Positions 1 to 11,199 of a DNA stretch of 64,000 bases are shown piece after piece. The stretch's first letter is position 1; each line of letters starts with the position of its first letter. This DNA is from Anthonomus grandis grandis (taxonomy: Eukaryota > Arthropoda > Insecta > Coleoptera > Curculionidae): assembly GCF_022605725.1 (NCBI RefSeq), contig NC_065557.1, forward strand, positions 25,175,256 through 25,239,255, in the 5' to 3' direction. Under the pieces are notes generated by a model. The model was given only the letters and a program-made list of their open reading frames with translations, made no database searches and had not been told where the DNA came from. The position numbers were made by a program, and so were the translations under genes.

Positions 1-240
1 AAAATACAACAATTAATCATTATAGCATTGTCCGATTTGATTCCAATTTAATCTTTGAAGTTCATTTGAAGGACTGTAAATTATTTTTAAAATTTTTCCT
101 ATGAATTGTTTTCTAAAAAAATAATTATATCTTACTCTATTACTAATATCTATTATTCGAATATAATTTAAATTTACTATTTCGCATATACAAGATAGCC
201 AAATGATGTTTTTTGCGGTTTGAACACAACCAGAATTAAG
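1..240 (+). repeat. Type A satellite monomer (reference copy, 240 bp)
   Basis: This unit starts AAAATACAACAATTAATC and ends CAACCAGAATTAAG. Diagnostic features in order are a GCATTGTCCGATTTGATT block near position 27, a GGACTGTAAATTATTTTT block near 72, the shared TATCTTACTCTATTACTAAT box near 128, ATTCGAATATAATTT near 155, GCATATACAAGATAGCC near 184, and GATGTTTTTTGCGGTTTGAAC near 204. Other A copies are 240 or 241 bp, for example 677-916, 1359-1598, 2568-2807 and 3775-4014. Subtypes differ at a few positions: TCGCATAT versus TGGCATAT, GATAGCC versus GACAGCC or GAGAGCC, and TGCGGTTTG versus TACGGTTTA. Those subtypes are what allow copies of the long repeats to be matched. Confidence 0.95.
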
Positions 241-309
241 AAAATATAATAACTGATAGCGTTAAAGATTGTTCCGATTTAATTTAATTTTTAGATATAA
301 TTTGATTAA

Positions 310-316
310 CCCTAAA
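310..316. other. CCCTAAA heptamer in type B monomers
   Basis: GATTAACCCTAAATGAC holds one plant-type telomere heptamer. It is kept in nearly all B and B' units (for example 971, 1190, 1672), with exceptions such as TTGACCCTAAATG near 5728 (heptamer intact, preceding base changed) and AACCCTTAATAATT near 39,302 (heptamer broken). It is never tandemly repeated, so this is not telomeric or interstitial telomeric repeat DNA. Confidence 0.6.
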
Positions 317-363
317 TGACTTTTAAAAATAGTTTGATGTATTTTGTTTAAAAAAAATAGTCA

Positions 364-395
364 TATCTCACTCAATTACGGTTATCTATTATTCA
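364..395 (+). other. Best-conserved box shared by A and B monomers
   Basis: In B it starts TATCTCACTCAATTACGG and continues TTATCTATTATTC. In A the same place (128-159 in the first unit) starts TATCTTACTCTATTACTAAT and continues ATCTATTATTC. Outside the unit end this is the longest stretch of A/B similarity that I see. It could be a protein-binding site or only the least diverged part of the ancestral monomer; no binding motif that I know matches it. Confidence 0.5.
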
Positions 396-477
396 AATTT
401 ATTTTAAAATTAATATTTAGGTTATACCAGAAGACCCAAATGATCCTATTTAAGTTTTGGACATAACCAGGGTTAAG

Positions 478-676
478 AAAATAGAACAATTAATCATTAT
501 AGCATTAACCCTAAATAATTTTTAAAAATAATTTTATGTATTATGTTTAAAAAAAATAGTCATATCTCACTCAATTACGGTTATCTATTATTCAAATTTA
601 TTTTAAAATTAATATTTAGGTTATACCAGAAGACTCAAATGATCCTATTTAAGTTTTGGACATAACCGGGGTTAAG
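478..676 (+). repeat. Short B monomer (B'), 199 bp, A head fused to B body
   Basis: The first 29 bases (AAAATAGAACAATTAATCAT and TATAGCATT) are those of type A. The sequence then jumps directly to AACCCTAAATAATTTTT of type B, so the B lead segment and part of the A lead are missing. Further 199-bp copies lie at 1160-1358, 4252-4450, 12147-12345 and 25546-25744. A 195-bp relative with an extra small deletion is at 28167-28361. The recurring identical junction shows one founding deletion later spread by duplication of larger blocks. Confidence 0.9.
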
Positions 677-1841
677 AAAATAGAACAATTAATCATTATA
701 GCATTATCCAATTTGATTTCAATTTAATCTTTAAAGTTCATTTGATGGACTGTAAATTATTTTTAAAATTTTTCTTATGAATTGTTTTCTAAAAAAATAA
801 TTATATCTCACTCTATTACTAATATCTATTATTCGAATAGAATTTAAATTTACTATTTCGCATATACAAGAGAGCCAAATGATGTTTTTTACGGTTTAAA
901 GACAACCAGAATTAAGAAAATATAATAACTAATAGCGTTAAAGATTGTTCCGTTTTAATTTTAGTTTAATTTTTAGATATAATTTGATTAACCCTAAATG
1001 ACTTTTAAAAATATTTTGATGTATTGTGTTTAAAAAGAATAGTCATATCTCACGCAATTACGGTTATCTATTATTCAAATTTATTTTAAAATTAATATTT
1101 AGGTTATACCAGAAGACCCAAATGATCCTATTTAAGTTTTGGACATAACCAGGGTTAAGAAAATAGAACAATTAATCATTATAGCATTAACCCTAAATAA
1201 TTTTTAAAAATAATTTTATGTATTATGTTTAAAAAAAATAGTCATATCTCACTCAATTACGGTTATCTATTATTCAAATTTATTTTAAAATTAATATTTA
1301 GGTTATACCAGAAGACTCAAATGATCCTATTTAAGTTTTGGACATAACCGGGGTTAAGAAAATAGAACAATTAATCATTATAGCATTATCCAATTTGATT
1401 TCAATTTAATCTTTGAAGTTCATTTGATGGACTGTAAATTATTTTTAAAATTTTTCTTATGAATTGTTTTCTAAAAAAATAATTATATCTCACTCTATTA
1501 CTAATATCTATTATTCGAATAGAATTTAAATTTACTATTTCGCATATACAAGAGAGCCAAATGATGTTTTTTACGGTTTAAAGACAACCAGAATTAAGAA
1601 AATATAATAACTAATAGCGTTAAAGATTGTTCCGTTTTAATTTTAGTTTAATTTTTAGATATAATTTGATTAACCCTAAATGACTTTTAAAAATATTTTG
1701 ATGTATTGTGTTTAAAAAGAATAGTCATATCTCACGCAATTACGGTTATCTATTATTCAAATTTATTTTAAAATTAATATTTAGGTTATACCAGAAGACT
1801 CAAATGATCCTATTTAAGTTTTGGACATAACCAGGGTTAAG
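478..1841 (+). repeat. 682-bp tandem duplication of a B'-A-B trimer
   Basis: Units 478-1159 and 1160-1841 have the same order (B' 199, A 240, B 243 bp) and the same diagnostic subtypes, such as GAATAGAATTT, GAGAGCC and TACGGTTTAAAGAC. They differ near the end, where the first has GAAGACCCAAAT and the second GAAGACTCAAAT, and at single bases such as AACCAGGG versus AACCGGGG. The matching region of HOR-1 copy 2 (13773-15136) carries the same doubled trimer, so the duplication predates the 13.3-kb duplication. The related block 4252-4931 has only one trimer. Confidence 0.9.
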
Positions 1842-2325
1842 AAAATAGAACAATTAATCATTATAGCATTATCCAATTTGATTTCAATTTAATCTTTGAA
1901 GTTCATTTGATGGACTGTAAATTATTTTTAAAATTTTTCTTATGAATTGTTTTCTAAAAAAATAATTATATCTCACTCTATTACTAATATCTATTATTCG
2001 AATATAATTTAAATTTACTATTTCGCATATACAAGATGGCCAAATGATGTTTTTTTGCGGTTTGAACACAACCAGAGTTAAGAAAATGTAATAACTAATA
2101 GGGTTGGCGATTGTTCCGATTTAATTTTAATTCAATTTTTAGATATAATTTGATTAACCCTAAATGATTTTTAAGAATAGTTTTATGTATTATGTTTTAA
2201 AAAAATAGTCATATCTCACTCAATTACGGTTATCTTTTATTCAAATATAATTTAAAATTAATATTTAGATTACACAAGATGACCCAAATGATCCTTTTTA
2301 AGTTTTAGACATAACCAGGGTTAAG

Positions 2326-2567
2326 AAAATAGAACAATTAATCATTATAGCATTGTCCGATTTGATTCCAATTTAATCTTTGAAGATCATTAGATGTACT
2401 GTAAATTATTTTTTAAATTTTTCTTATGAACTGTTTTTAAAAAAAAATAATTATATCTCACTCTATTACTGTTATCTATTATTCAAATTTATTTTAAAAT
2501 TAACATTTAGGTTATACAAGATGACTCATATGATCCTTTTTAAGTTTTGGACATAAACAGGGTTAAG
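2326..2567 (+). repeat. Chimeric monomer C: A-type front, B-type back (242 bp)
   Basis: The front half reads as A (AGCATTGTCCGATTTGATTC, TGTACTGTAAATTATT) up to TCTCACTCTATTACT. It then changes to B (GTTATCTATTATTCAAATTT, GGTTATACAAGATGACTC, TTTTGGACATAAACAGGG). The switch lies inside the box that A and B share. Similar C units are 3051-3291 and 7123-7364 and recur in the later blocks (for example 27445-27686). They break the strict A-B alternation and help anchor register comparisons. Confidence 0.88.
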
Positions 2568-5500
2568 AAAATAGAACAATTAATCATTATAGCATTATCC
2601 AATTTGATTTCAATTTAATCTTTGAAGTTCATTTGATGGACTGTAAATTATTTTTAAAATTTTTCTTATGAATTGTTTTCTAAAAAAATAATTATATCTC
2701 ACTCTATTACTAATATCTATTATTCGAATATAATTTAAATTTACTATTTGGCATATACAAGACAGCCAAATGATGTTTTTTGCGGTTTGAACACAACCAG
2801 AGTTAAGAAAATGTAATAACTAATAGCATTGGCGATTGTTTCGATTTAATTTTAATTAAATTTTTAGATATAATTTGATTAACCCTAAATATTTTTTTAA
2901 AATAATTTTATGTATTATGTTTTAAAAAAATAGTCATATCTCACTCAATTACGGTTATCTTTTATTCAAATATAATTTAAAATTCATATTTAGATTACAC
3001 AAGATGACCCAAATGATCCTTTTTAAGTTTCGGCCATAACCAGGTTTAAGAAAATAGAACAATTAATCATTATAGCATTGTCCGATTTGATTCCAATTAA
3101 TTTTTGAAGTTCATTTGATGTACTGTAAATTATTTTTTAAATTTTTCTTATGAACTGTTTTTTAAAAAAAATAATTATATCTCACTCTATTACTGTTATC
3201 TATTATTCAAATTTATTTTAAAATTAATATTTAGGTTATACAAGATGACTCAAATAATCCTATTTAAGTTTTGGACATAACCAGGGTTAAGAAAATAGAA
3301 CAATTAATCATTATAGCATTATCCGATTTGATTTCAATTTAATCTTTGAAGTTCATTTGATGGACTGTAAATTATTTTTAAAATTTTTCATATGAATTGT
3401 TTTCTAAAAAAATAATTATATCTCACTCTATTACTAATATCTATTATTCGAATATAATTTAAATTTACTATTTGGCATATACAAGACAGCCAAATGATGT
3501 TTTTTGCGGTTTGAACACAACCAGAGTTAAGAAAATGTAATAACTAATAGCATTGGCGATTGTTTCGATTTAATTTTAATTAAATTTTTAGATATAATTT
3601 CATTAACCCTAAATAATTTTTAAAAATAATTTTATGTATTATGTTTTAAAATAATAGTCATATCTCACTCAATTACGGTTATCTATTATTCATATTTATT
3701 TTAAGATTAATATTTAGGTTATACAAGATGACTCAAATGATCCTATTTAAGTTTTGGACATAACCATAATTAAGAAAATAGAACAAATAATCATTATAGC
3801 ATTGTCCGATTTGATTCCAATTTAATCTTTGAAGTTCATTTGAAGGACTGTAAATTATTTTTAAAATTTTTCCTATGAATTGTTTTCTAAAAAAATAATT
3901 ATATCTTACTCTATTACTAATATCTATTATTCGAATATAATTTAAATTTACTATTTCGCATATACAAGATAGCCAAATGATGTTTTTTGCGGTTTGAACA
4001 CAACCAGAATTAAGAAAATATAATAACTGATAGCGTTAAAGATTGTTCCGATTTAATTTAATTTTTAGATATAATTTGATTAACCCTAAATGACTTTTAA
4101 AAATAGTTTGATGTATTTTGTTTAAAAAAAATAGTCATATCTCACTCAATTACGGTTATCTATTATTCAAATTTATTTTAAAATTAATATTTAGGTTATA
4201 CCAGAAGACCCAAATGATCCTATTTAAGTTTTGGACATAACCAGGGTTAAGAAAATAGAACAATTAATCATTATAGCATTAACCCTAAATAATTTTTAAA
4301 AATAATTTTATGTATTATGTTTAAAAAAAATAGTCATATCTCACTCAATTACGGTTATCTATTATTCAAATTTATTTTAAAATTAATATTTAGGTTATAC
4401 CAGAAGACTCAAATGATCCTATTTAAGTTTTGGACATAACCAGGGTTAAGAAAATAGAACAATTAATCATTATAGCATTATCCAATTTGATTTCAATTTA
4501 ATCTTTGAAGTTCATTTGATGGACTGTAAATTATTTTTAAAATTTTTCTTATGAATTGTTTTCTAAAAAAATAATTATATCTCACTCTATTACTAATATC
4601 TATTATTCGAATAGAATTTAAATTTACTATTTCGCATATACAAGAGAGCCAAATGATGTTTTTTACGGTTTAAAGACAACCAGAATTAAGAAAATATAAT
4701 AACTAATAGCGTTAAAGATTGTTCCGTTTTAATTTTAGTTTAATTTTTAGATATAATTTGATTAACCCTAAATAATTTTTTAAAATAATTTTATGTATTA
4801 TGTTTTAAAAAAATAGTCATATCTCACTCAATTACGGTTATCTATTATTCAAATTTATTTTAAAATTAATATTTAGGTTATACAAGATGACTCAATTGAT
4901 CCTTTAAGTTTTGGATATAACCAGGGTTAAGAAAATAGAACAATTAATCATTATAGCATTATCCAATTTGATTTCAATTTAATCTTTGAAGTTCATTTGA
5001 TGGACTGTAAATTATTTTTAAAATTTTTCTTATGAATTGTTTTCTAAAAAAATAATTATATCTCACTCTATTACTAATATCTATTATTCGAATATAATTT
5101 AAATTTACTATTTGGCATATACAAGACAGCCAAATGATGTTTTTTGCGGTTTGAACACAACCAGAGTTAAGAAAATGTAATAACTAATAGCATTGGCGAT
5201 TGTTCCGATTTTATTTTAATTAAATTTTAAGATATAATTTGATTAACCCTAAATAATTTTTTAAAATAATTTTATGTATTATGTTTTAAAAAAATAGTCA
5301 TATCTCACTCAATTACGGTTATCTATTATTCAAATTTATTTTAAAATTAATATTTAGGTTATACAAGATGACTCAAATAATCCTATTTAAGTTTTAGACA
5401 TACCCAGGGATAAGAAAAGAAAATAAATAATCATTATAGCATTGTCCTATTTGATTCCAATTTAATTTTTGAAGTTCACTTGATGTACTGTAAATTATTT

Positions 5501-6374
5501 TTAAAATTTTTCTTATGAATTGTTTTTTAAAAAAATAATTATATCTTACTCTATTACTGTTATCTATTATTCGAATTAAATTTAAATTTACTATTTCGCA
5601 TATACAAGAGAGCCAAATGATGTTTTTTACGGTTTAAACACAACCAGAATTAAGAAAATATAATAACTAATAGCATTAAAGATTTTTCCGTTTTAATTTT
5701 AATTTAATTTTTAGATATAATTTGATTGACCCTAAATGACTTTTAAAAATATTTTAATGTATTGTGTTAAAAAAAAAAATAGTCATATCTCACTCAATTA
5801 CGGTTATCTATTATTCAAATTTATTTTAAAATTAATATTTAGGTTATACAAGAAGACTCAAATGATCCTATTTAAGTTTTGGACATAACCAGGATTAAGA
5901 AAATAGAACAATTAATCATTATAGCATTGTCCGATTTGATTCCAATTTAATCTTTGAAGTTTATTTGATGGACTGTAAATTATTTTTAAAATTTTTCCTA
6001 TGAATTGTTTTCTAAAAAAATAATTATATCTTACTCTATGACTAATATCTATTATTCGAATATAATTTAAATTTACTATTTCGCATATACAAGATAGCCA
6101 AATGATGTTTTTTGCGGTTTGAACACAACCAGAATTAAAAAAATATAATAACTGATAGCGTTAAAGATTGTTCCGATTTAATTTAATTTTTGGATATAAT
6201 TTGATTAACCCTAAATGACTTTTAAAAATAGTTTGATGTATTTTGTTTAAAAAAAATAGTCATATCTCACTCAATTACGGTTATCTATTATTCAAATTTA
6301 TTTTAAAATTAATATTTAGTTTATACAAGATGACTCAATTGATCCTTTAAGTTTTGGACATAACCAGGGTTAAG

Positions 6375-6638
6375 AAAATAGAACAATTAATCATTATAGC
6401 ATTGTCCGATTTGATTTCAATTTAATCTTTGAAGATGATTACTACTGTAAATTATTTAAAAAATAATTTACAGATGTAATTTTTTATTGTATTTTTAATG
6501 TATTATGTTTTAAAATAATAGTCATATCTCACTCAATTACGGTTATCTATTATTCAAATTTATTTTAAAATTAATATTTAAGTTATACAAGATGACTCAA
6601 TTGATCCTTTTTAAGTTTTGGACATAACCAGGGTTAAG
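6375..6638 (+). repeat. IR unit: 264-bp A/B chimera containing a hairpin
   Basis: The unit begins as type A through TTTAATCTTTGAAGATGATT. It then has ACTACTGTAAATTATTT followed by its own inverted copy, a short T-rich stretch (TGTAATTTTTTATTGTATTT), and continues as type B from AATGTATTATGTTTTAAAAT. The middle stretch does not match either standard monomer. A second copy in HOR-1 is 8804-9067, and later blocks carry three more. The A-to-B transition coincides with the hairpin, which points to the rearrangement that made the hairpin also joining the two monomer halves. Confidence 0.88.
6445..6473. repeat. Perfect inverted repeat, 13-bp arms, 3-nt loop
   Basis: The arms are CTGTAAATTATTT and AAATAATTTACAG, separated by AAA. 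The left arm is the normal type A segment CTGTAAATTATT, and the right arm is its inverted copy, which ordinary A monomers lack. It would form a hairpin in single-stranded DNA. This is not a transcription terminator, because no gene is present. Confidence 0.93.
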
Positions 6639-7122
6639 AAAATAGAACAAATAATCATTATAGCATTGTCCGATTTGATTCCAATTTAATTTTTGAAGTT
6701 CATTTTGATGTACTGTAAATTATTTTTAAAATTTTTCTTATGAATTGTTTTTTAAAAAAATAATTATATCACCCTCTATTACTAATATCTATTATTAGAA
6801 TATAATTTAAATTAACTATTTCGCATATACAAGATAGCCAAATGATGTTTTTTGCGGTTTGAACACAACCAGAGTTAAGAAAATGTAATAACTAATAGGG
6901 TTGGCGATTGTTCCGATTTAATTTTAATTCAATTTTTAGATATAATTTGATTAACCCTAAATGATTTTTAAGAATAGTTTTATGTATTATGTTTTAAAAA
7001 AATAGTCATATCTCACTCAATTACGGTTATCTTTTATTCAAATATAATTTAAAATTAATATTTAGATTACACAAGATGACCCAAATGATCCTTTTTAAGT
7101 TTTAGACATAACCAGGGTTAAG

Positions 7123-7364
7123 AAAATAGAACAATTAATCATTATAGCATTGTCCGATTTGATTCCAATTTAATCTTTGAAGATCATTAGATGTACTGTA
7201 AATTATTTTTTAAATTTTTCTTATGAACTGTTTTTTAAAAAAAATAATTATATCTCACTCTATTACTGTTATCTATTATTCAAATTTATTTTAAAATTAA
7301 TATTTAGGTTATACAAGATGACTCATTTGATCCTTTTTAAGTTTTGGACATAAACAGGGTTAAG
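7123..7364 (+). repeat. C monomer present in copy 1 but missing from copy 2
   Basis: This 242-bp chimeric unit has TGAAGATCATTAGATGTACT and the variant GACTCATTTGATCC. In copy 2 the preceding B unit ends at 20417 and is followed directly by the next A unit. The unit is present in the third HOR-1 block at 27445-27686. Loss in copy 2 is therefore more likely than gain in copy 1. Confidence 0.88.
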
Positions 7365-8667
7365 AAAATAGAACAATTAATCATTATAGCATTATCCAAT
7401 TTGATTTCAATTTAATCTTTGAAGTTCATTTGATGGACTGTAAATTATTTTTAAAATTTTTCTTATGAATTGTTTTCTAAAAAAATAATTATATCTCCCT
7501 CTATTACTAATATCTATTATTCGAATATAATTTAAATTTACTATTTGGCATATACAAGACAGCCAAATGATGTTTTTTGCGGTTTGAACACATCCAGAGT
7601 TAAGAAAATGTAATAACTAATAGCATTGGCGATTGTTCCGATTTAATTTTAATTAAATTTTTAGATATAATTTCATTAACCCTAAATAATTTTTAAAAAT
7701 AATTTTATGTATTATGTTTTAAAATAATAGTCATGTCTCACTCAATTACGGTTATCTATTATTCATATTTATTTTAAAATTAATATTTAGGTTATACAAG
7801 ATGACTCATATGATCCTTTTTAAGTTTTGGACATAACCAGGGTTAAGAAAATAGAACAACTAATCATTATAGCATTGTCCGATTTGATTTCAATTTAATC
7901 TTTAAAGTTCATTTGATGGACTGTAAATTATTTTTAAAATTTTTCTTATGAATTGTTTTCTAAAAAAATAATTATATCTCACTCTATTACTAATATCTAT
8001 TATTCGAATATAATTTAAATTTAGTATTTGGCATATACAACACAGCCAAATGATGTTTTTTGCGGTTTGAACACAACCAGAGTTAAGAAAATGTAATAAA
8101 CTAATAGCGTTTGCGATTGTTCCGATTTAATTTTAATTAAATTTTTAGATATAATTTGATTAACCCTAAATAATTTTTAAAAATAATTTTATGTATTATG
8201 TTTTAAAAAAAGTCATATCTCACTCAATTACGGTTATCTTTTATTCAAATATAATTTAAAATTAATATTTAGATTACACAAGATGACCCAAATGATCCTT
8301 TTTAAGTTTTGGCCATAACCAGGGTTAAGAAAATAGAACAATTAATCATTATAGCATTGTCCGATTTGATTCCAATTAATTTTTGAAGTTCATTTGATGG
8401 ACTGTAAATTATTTTTAAAATTTTTCTTATGAATTGTTTTCTAAAAAAATAATTATATCTCACTCTATTACTAATATCTATTATTCGAATATAATTTAAA
8501 TTTACTATTTCGCATATACAAGATAGCCAAATGATGTTTTTTGCGGTTTGAACACAACCAGAATTAAAAAAATATAATAACTGATAGCGCTAAAGATTGT
8601 TCCGATTTAATTTAATTTTTAGATATAATTTGATTAACCCTAAATGACTTTTAAAAATAGTTTGATG

Positions 8668-8687
8668 TATTTTGTTTAAACAAAATA
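8668..8687. repeat. Perfect 20-bp palindrome inside a B monomer
   Basis: TATTTTGTTTAAACAAAATA is its own reverse complement. Most B monomers of this subtype read TTTGTTTAAAAAAAATAG at the same place, so a single A-to-C change completed the palindrome. The same variant is at 21721-21740, 39810-39829, 41164-41183, 62604-62623 and 63958-63977. Confidence 0.92.
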
Positions 8688-8873
8688 GTCATATCTCACT
8701 CAATTACGGTTATCTATTATTTAAATTTATTTTAAAATTAATATTTAGTTTATACAAGATGACTCAATTGATCCTTTAAGTTTTGGACATAACCAGGGTT
8801 AAGAAAATAGAACAATTAATCATTATAGCATTGTCCGATTTGATTTCAATTTAATCTTTGAAGATCATTACTA

Positions 8874-8902
8874 CTGTAAATTATTTAAAAAATAATTTAC
8901 AG
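8874..8902. repeat. Inverted repeat, second copy within HOR-1
   Basis: Same 29 bp as at 6445; the flank reads GAAGATCATTACTACTG instead of GAAGATGATTACTACTG. It lies 2,429 bp after the first one inside the same HOR copy, so the IR unit was already duplicated before the 13.3-kb duplication. Confidence 0.92.
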
Positions 8903-10950
8903 ATGTAATTTTTTATTGTATTTTTAATGTATTATGTTTTAAAATAATAGTCATATCTCACTCAATTACGGTTATCTATTATTCAAATTTATTTTAAAAT
9001 TAATATTTAAGTTATACAAGATGACTCAATTGATCCTTTTTAAGTTTTGGACATAACCAGGGTTAAGAAAATAGAACAAATAATCATTATAGCATTGTCC
9101 GATTTGATTCCAATTTAATTTTTGAAGTTCATTTTGATGTACTGTAAATTATTTTTAAAATTTTTCTTATGAATTGTTTTTTAAAAAAATAATTATATCT
9201 CACTCTATTACTGTTATCTATTATTCGAATAGAATTTAAATTTACTATTTCGCATATACAAGATAGCCAAATGATGTTTTTTATGGTTTGAACACAACCA
9301 GAATTAACAAAATATAATAATTGATAGTGTTAAAGATTGTTCCGATTTAATTTAATTTTTAAATATAATTTGATTAACCCTAAATAAATGACTTTTAAAA
9401 ATATTTTGATGTATTTTGTTTAAAAAAAATAGTCATATCTCACTCAATTACGGTTATCTATTATTCAAATTTATTTTAAAATTAATATTTAGGTTATACA
9501 AGATGACTCAAATAATCCTATTTAAGTTTTGGACATAACCAGGGTTAAGAAAATAGAACAATTAATCATTATAGCATTATCCGATTTGATTTCAATTTAA
9601 TCTTTGAAGTTCATTTGATGGACTGTAAATTATTTTTAAAATTTTTCATATGAATTGTTTTCTAAAAAAATAATTATATCTCACTCTATTACTAATATCT
9701 ATTATTCGAATATAATTTAAATTTACTATTTGGCATATACAAGACAGCCAAATGATGTTTTTTGCGGTTTGAACACAACCAGAGTTAAGAAAATGTAATA
9801 ACTAATAGCATTGGCGATTGTTTCGATTTAATTTTAATTAAATTTTTAGATATAATTTCATTAACCCTAAATAATTTTTAAAAATAATTTTATGTATTAT
9901 GTTTTAAAATAATAGTCATATCTCACTCAATTACGGTTATCTATTATTCATATTTATTTTAAGATTAATATTTAGGTTATACAAGATGACTCAATTGATC
10001 CTTTAAGTTTTGGACATAACCAGGGTTAAGAAAATAGAACAATTAATCATTATAGCATTATCCGATTTGATTTCAATTTAATCTTTGAAGTTCATTTGAT
10101 GGACTGTAAATTATTTTTAAAATTTTTCATATGAATTGTTTTCTAAAAAAATAATTATAGCTCACTCTATTACTAATATCTATTATTTGAATATAATTTA
10201 AATATACTATTTCGCATATACAAGATAGCCAAATGATGTTTTTTGCGGTTTGAACACAACCAGAGTTAAGAAAATGTAATAACTAATAGCGTTGGCGATT
10301 GTTCCAATTTAATTTTAATTAAATTTTTAGATATAATTTCATTAACCCTAAATAATTTTTAAAAATAATTTTATGTATTATGTTTTAAAAAAATAGTCAT
10401 ATCTCACTCTATTACTGTTATCTATTATTCGAATAGAATTTAAAATTAATATTTAGGTTATACAAGATGACTCAATTGATCCTTTAAGTTTTGGACATAA
10501 CCAGGGTTAAGAAAATAGAACAATTAATCATTATAGCATTGTCCGATTTGATTTCAATTTAATCTTTAAAGTTCATTTGATGGACTGTAAATTATTTTTA
10601 AAATTTTTCTTATGAATTGTTTTCTAAAAAAATAATTATATCTCACTCTATTACTAATATCTATTATTCGAATATAATTTAAATTTACTATTTCGCATAT
10701 ACAAGATAGCCAAATGACGTTTTTTGCCGTTCGAACACAGAGTTAAGAAAATGTAATAACTAATAGGGTTGGCGATTGTTCCGATTTAATTTTATTTCAA
10801 TTTTTAGATATAATTTGATTAACCCTAAATGATTTTTAAGAATAGTTTTATGTATTATGTTTTAAAAAAATAGTCATATCTCACTCAATTACGGTTATCT
10901 ATTATTCATATTTATTTTAAAATTAATATTTGGGTTATACAAGATGACTC

Positions 10951-10977
10951 CATATACATTATATATGCTATAACCCC
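10951..10977 (+). other. 27-bp non-satellite filler sequence, first copy
   Basis: It starts CATATACATT, continues ATATATGC and ends TATAACCCC, and I cannot align it with any monomer. It sits between a truncated B unit and a truncated A unit. The last part with the following bases, CTATAACCCCATTATAG, is a small inverted repeat with 6-bp arms (CTATAA and TTATAG). It may be filler DNA from end joining or a trace of foreign DNA; the source is unknown. Confidence 0.85.
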
Positions 10978-11199
10978 ATTATAGCATTATCCAATTTGAT
11001 TTCAATTTAATCTTTGAAGTTCATTTGATGGACTGTAAATTATTTTTAAAATTTTTCTTATGAATTGTTTTCTAAAAAAATAATTATATCTCACTCTATT
11101 ACTAATATCTATTATTCGAATATAATTTAAATTTACTATTTGGCATATACAAGACAGCCAAATGATGTTTTTTGCGGTTTGAACACAACCAGAGTTAAG

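Larger units (their letters stand above)
241..477 (+). repeat. Type B satellite monomer (reference copy, 237 bp)
   Basis: This unit starts AAAATATAATAACTGATAGC and ends CATAACCAGGGTTAAG. It contains GATTGTTCCGATTTAATTT, then AGATATAATTTGATTAACCC with a CCCTAAA heptamer, then the shared TATCTCACTCAATTACGG box, ATTCAAATTTATTTTAAAA, GGTTATACCAGAAGACCC and AAATGATCCTATTTAAG. It aligns with type A from the GTAAATTATTTTT / CTAAATAATTTTT region to the end, which supports common ancestry. B lengths vary more than A lengths: 235 (6140-6374), 237, 241 (4691-4931), 243 (917-1159) and 245 (5655-5899). Confidence 0.95.

Noticed and set aside
310..316. Interstitial telomeric repeat tract
   Set aside because: The CCCTAAA heptamer is single in each monomer and never tandem.
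1884..2069. Minus-strand open frame of 61 codons with a GTG start
   Set aside because: It lies wholly inside an A monomer and exists only because this copy has seven T at 2050-2056 where most A units have six. It has no recognisable domain and an amino acid content expected from AT-rich DNA.
6445..6473. Rho-independent terminator
   Set aside because: The stem is AT-rich, there is no upstream gene, and the following T-rich stretch is within satellite sequence.
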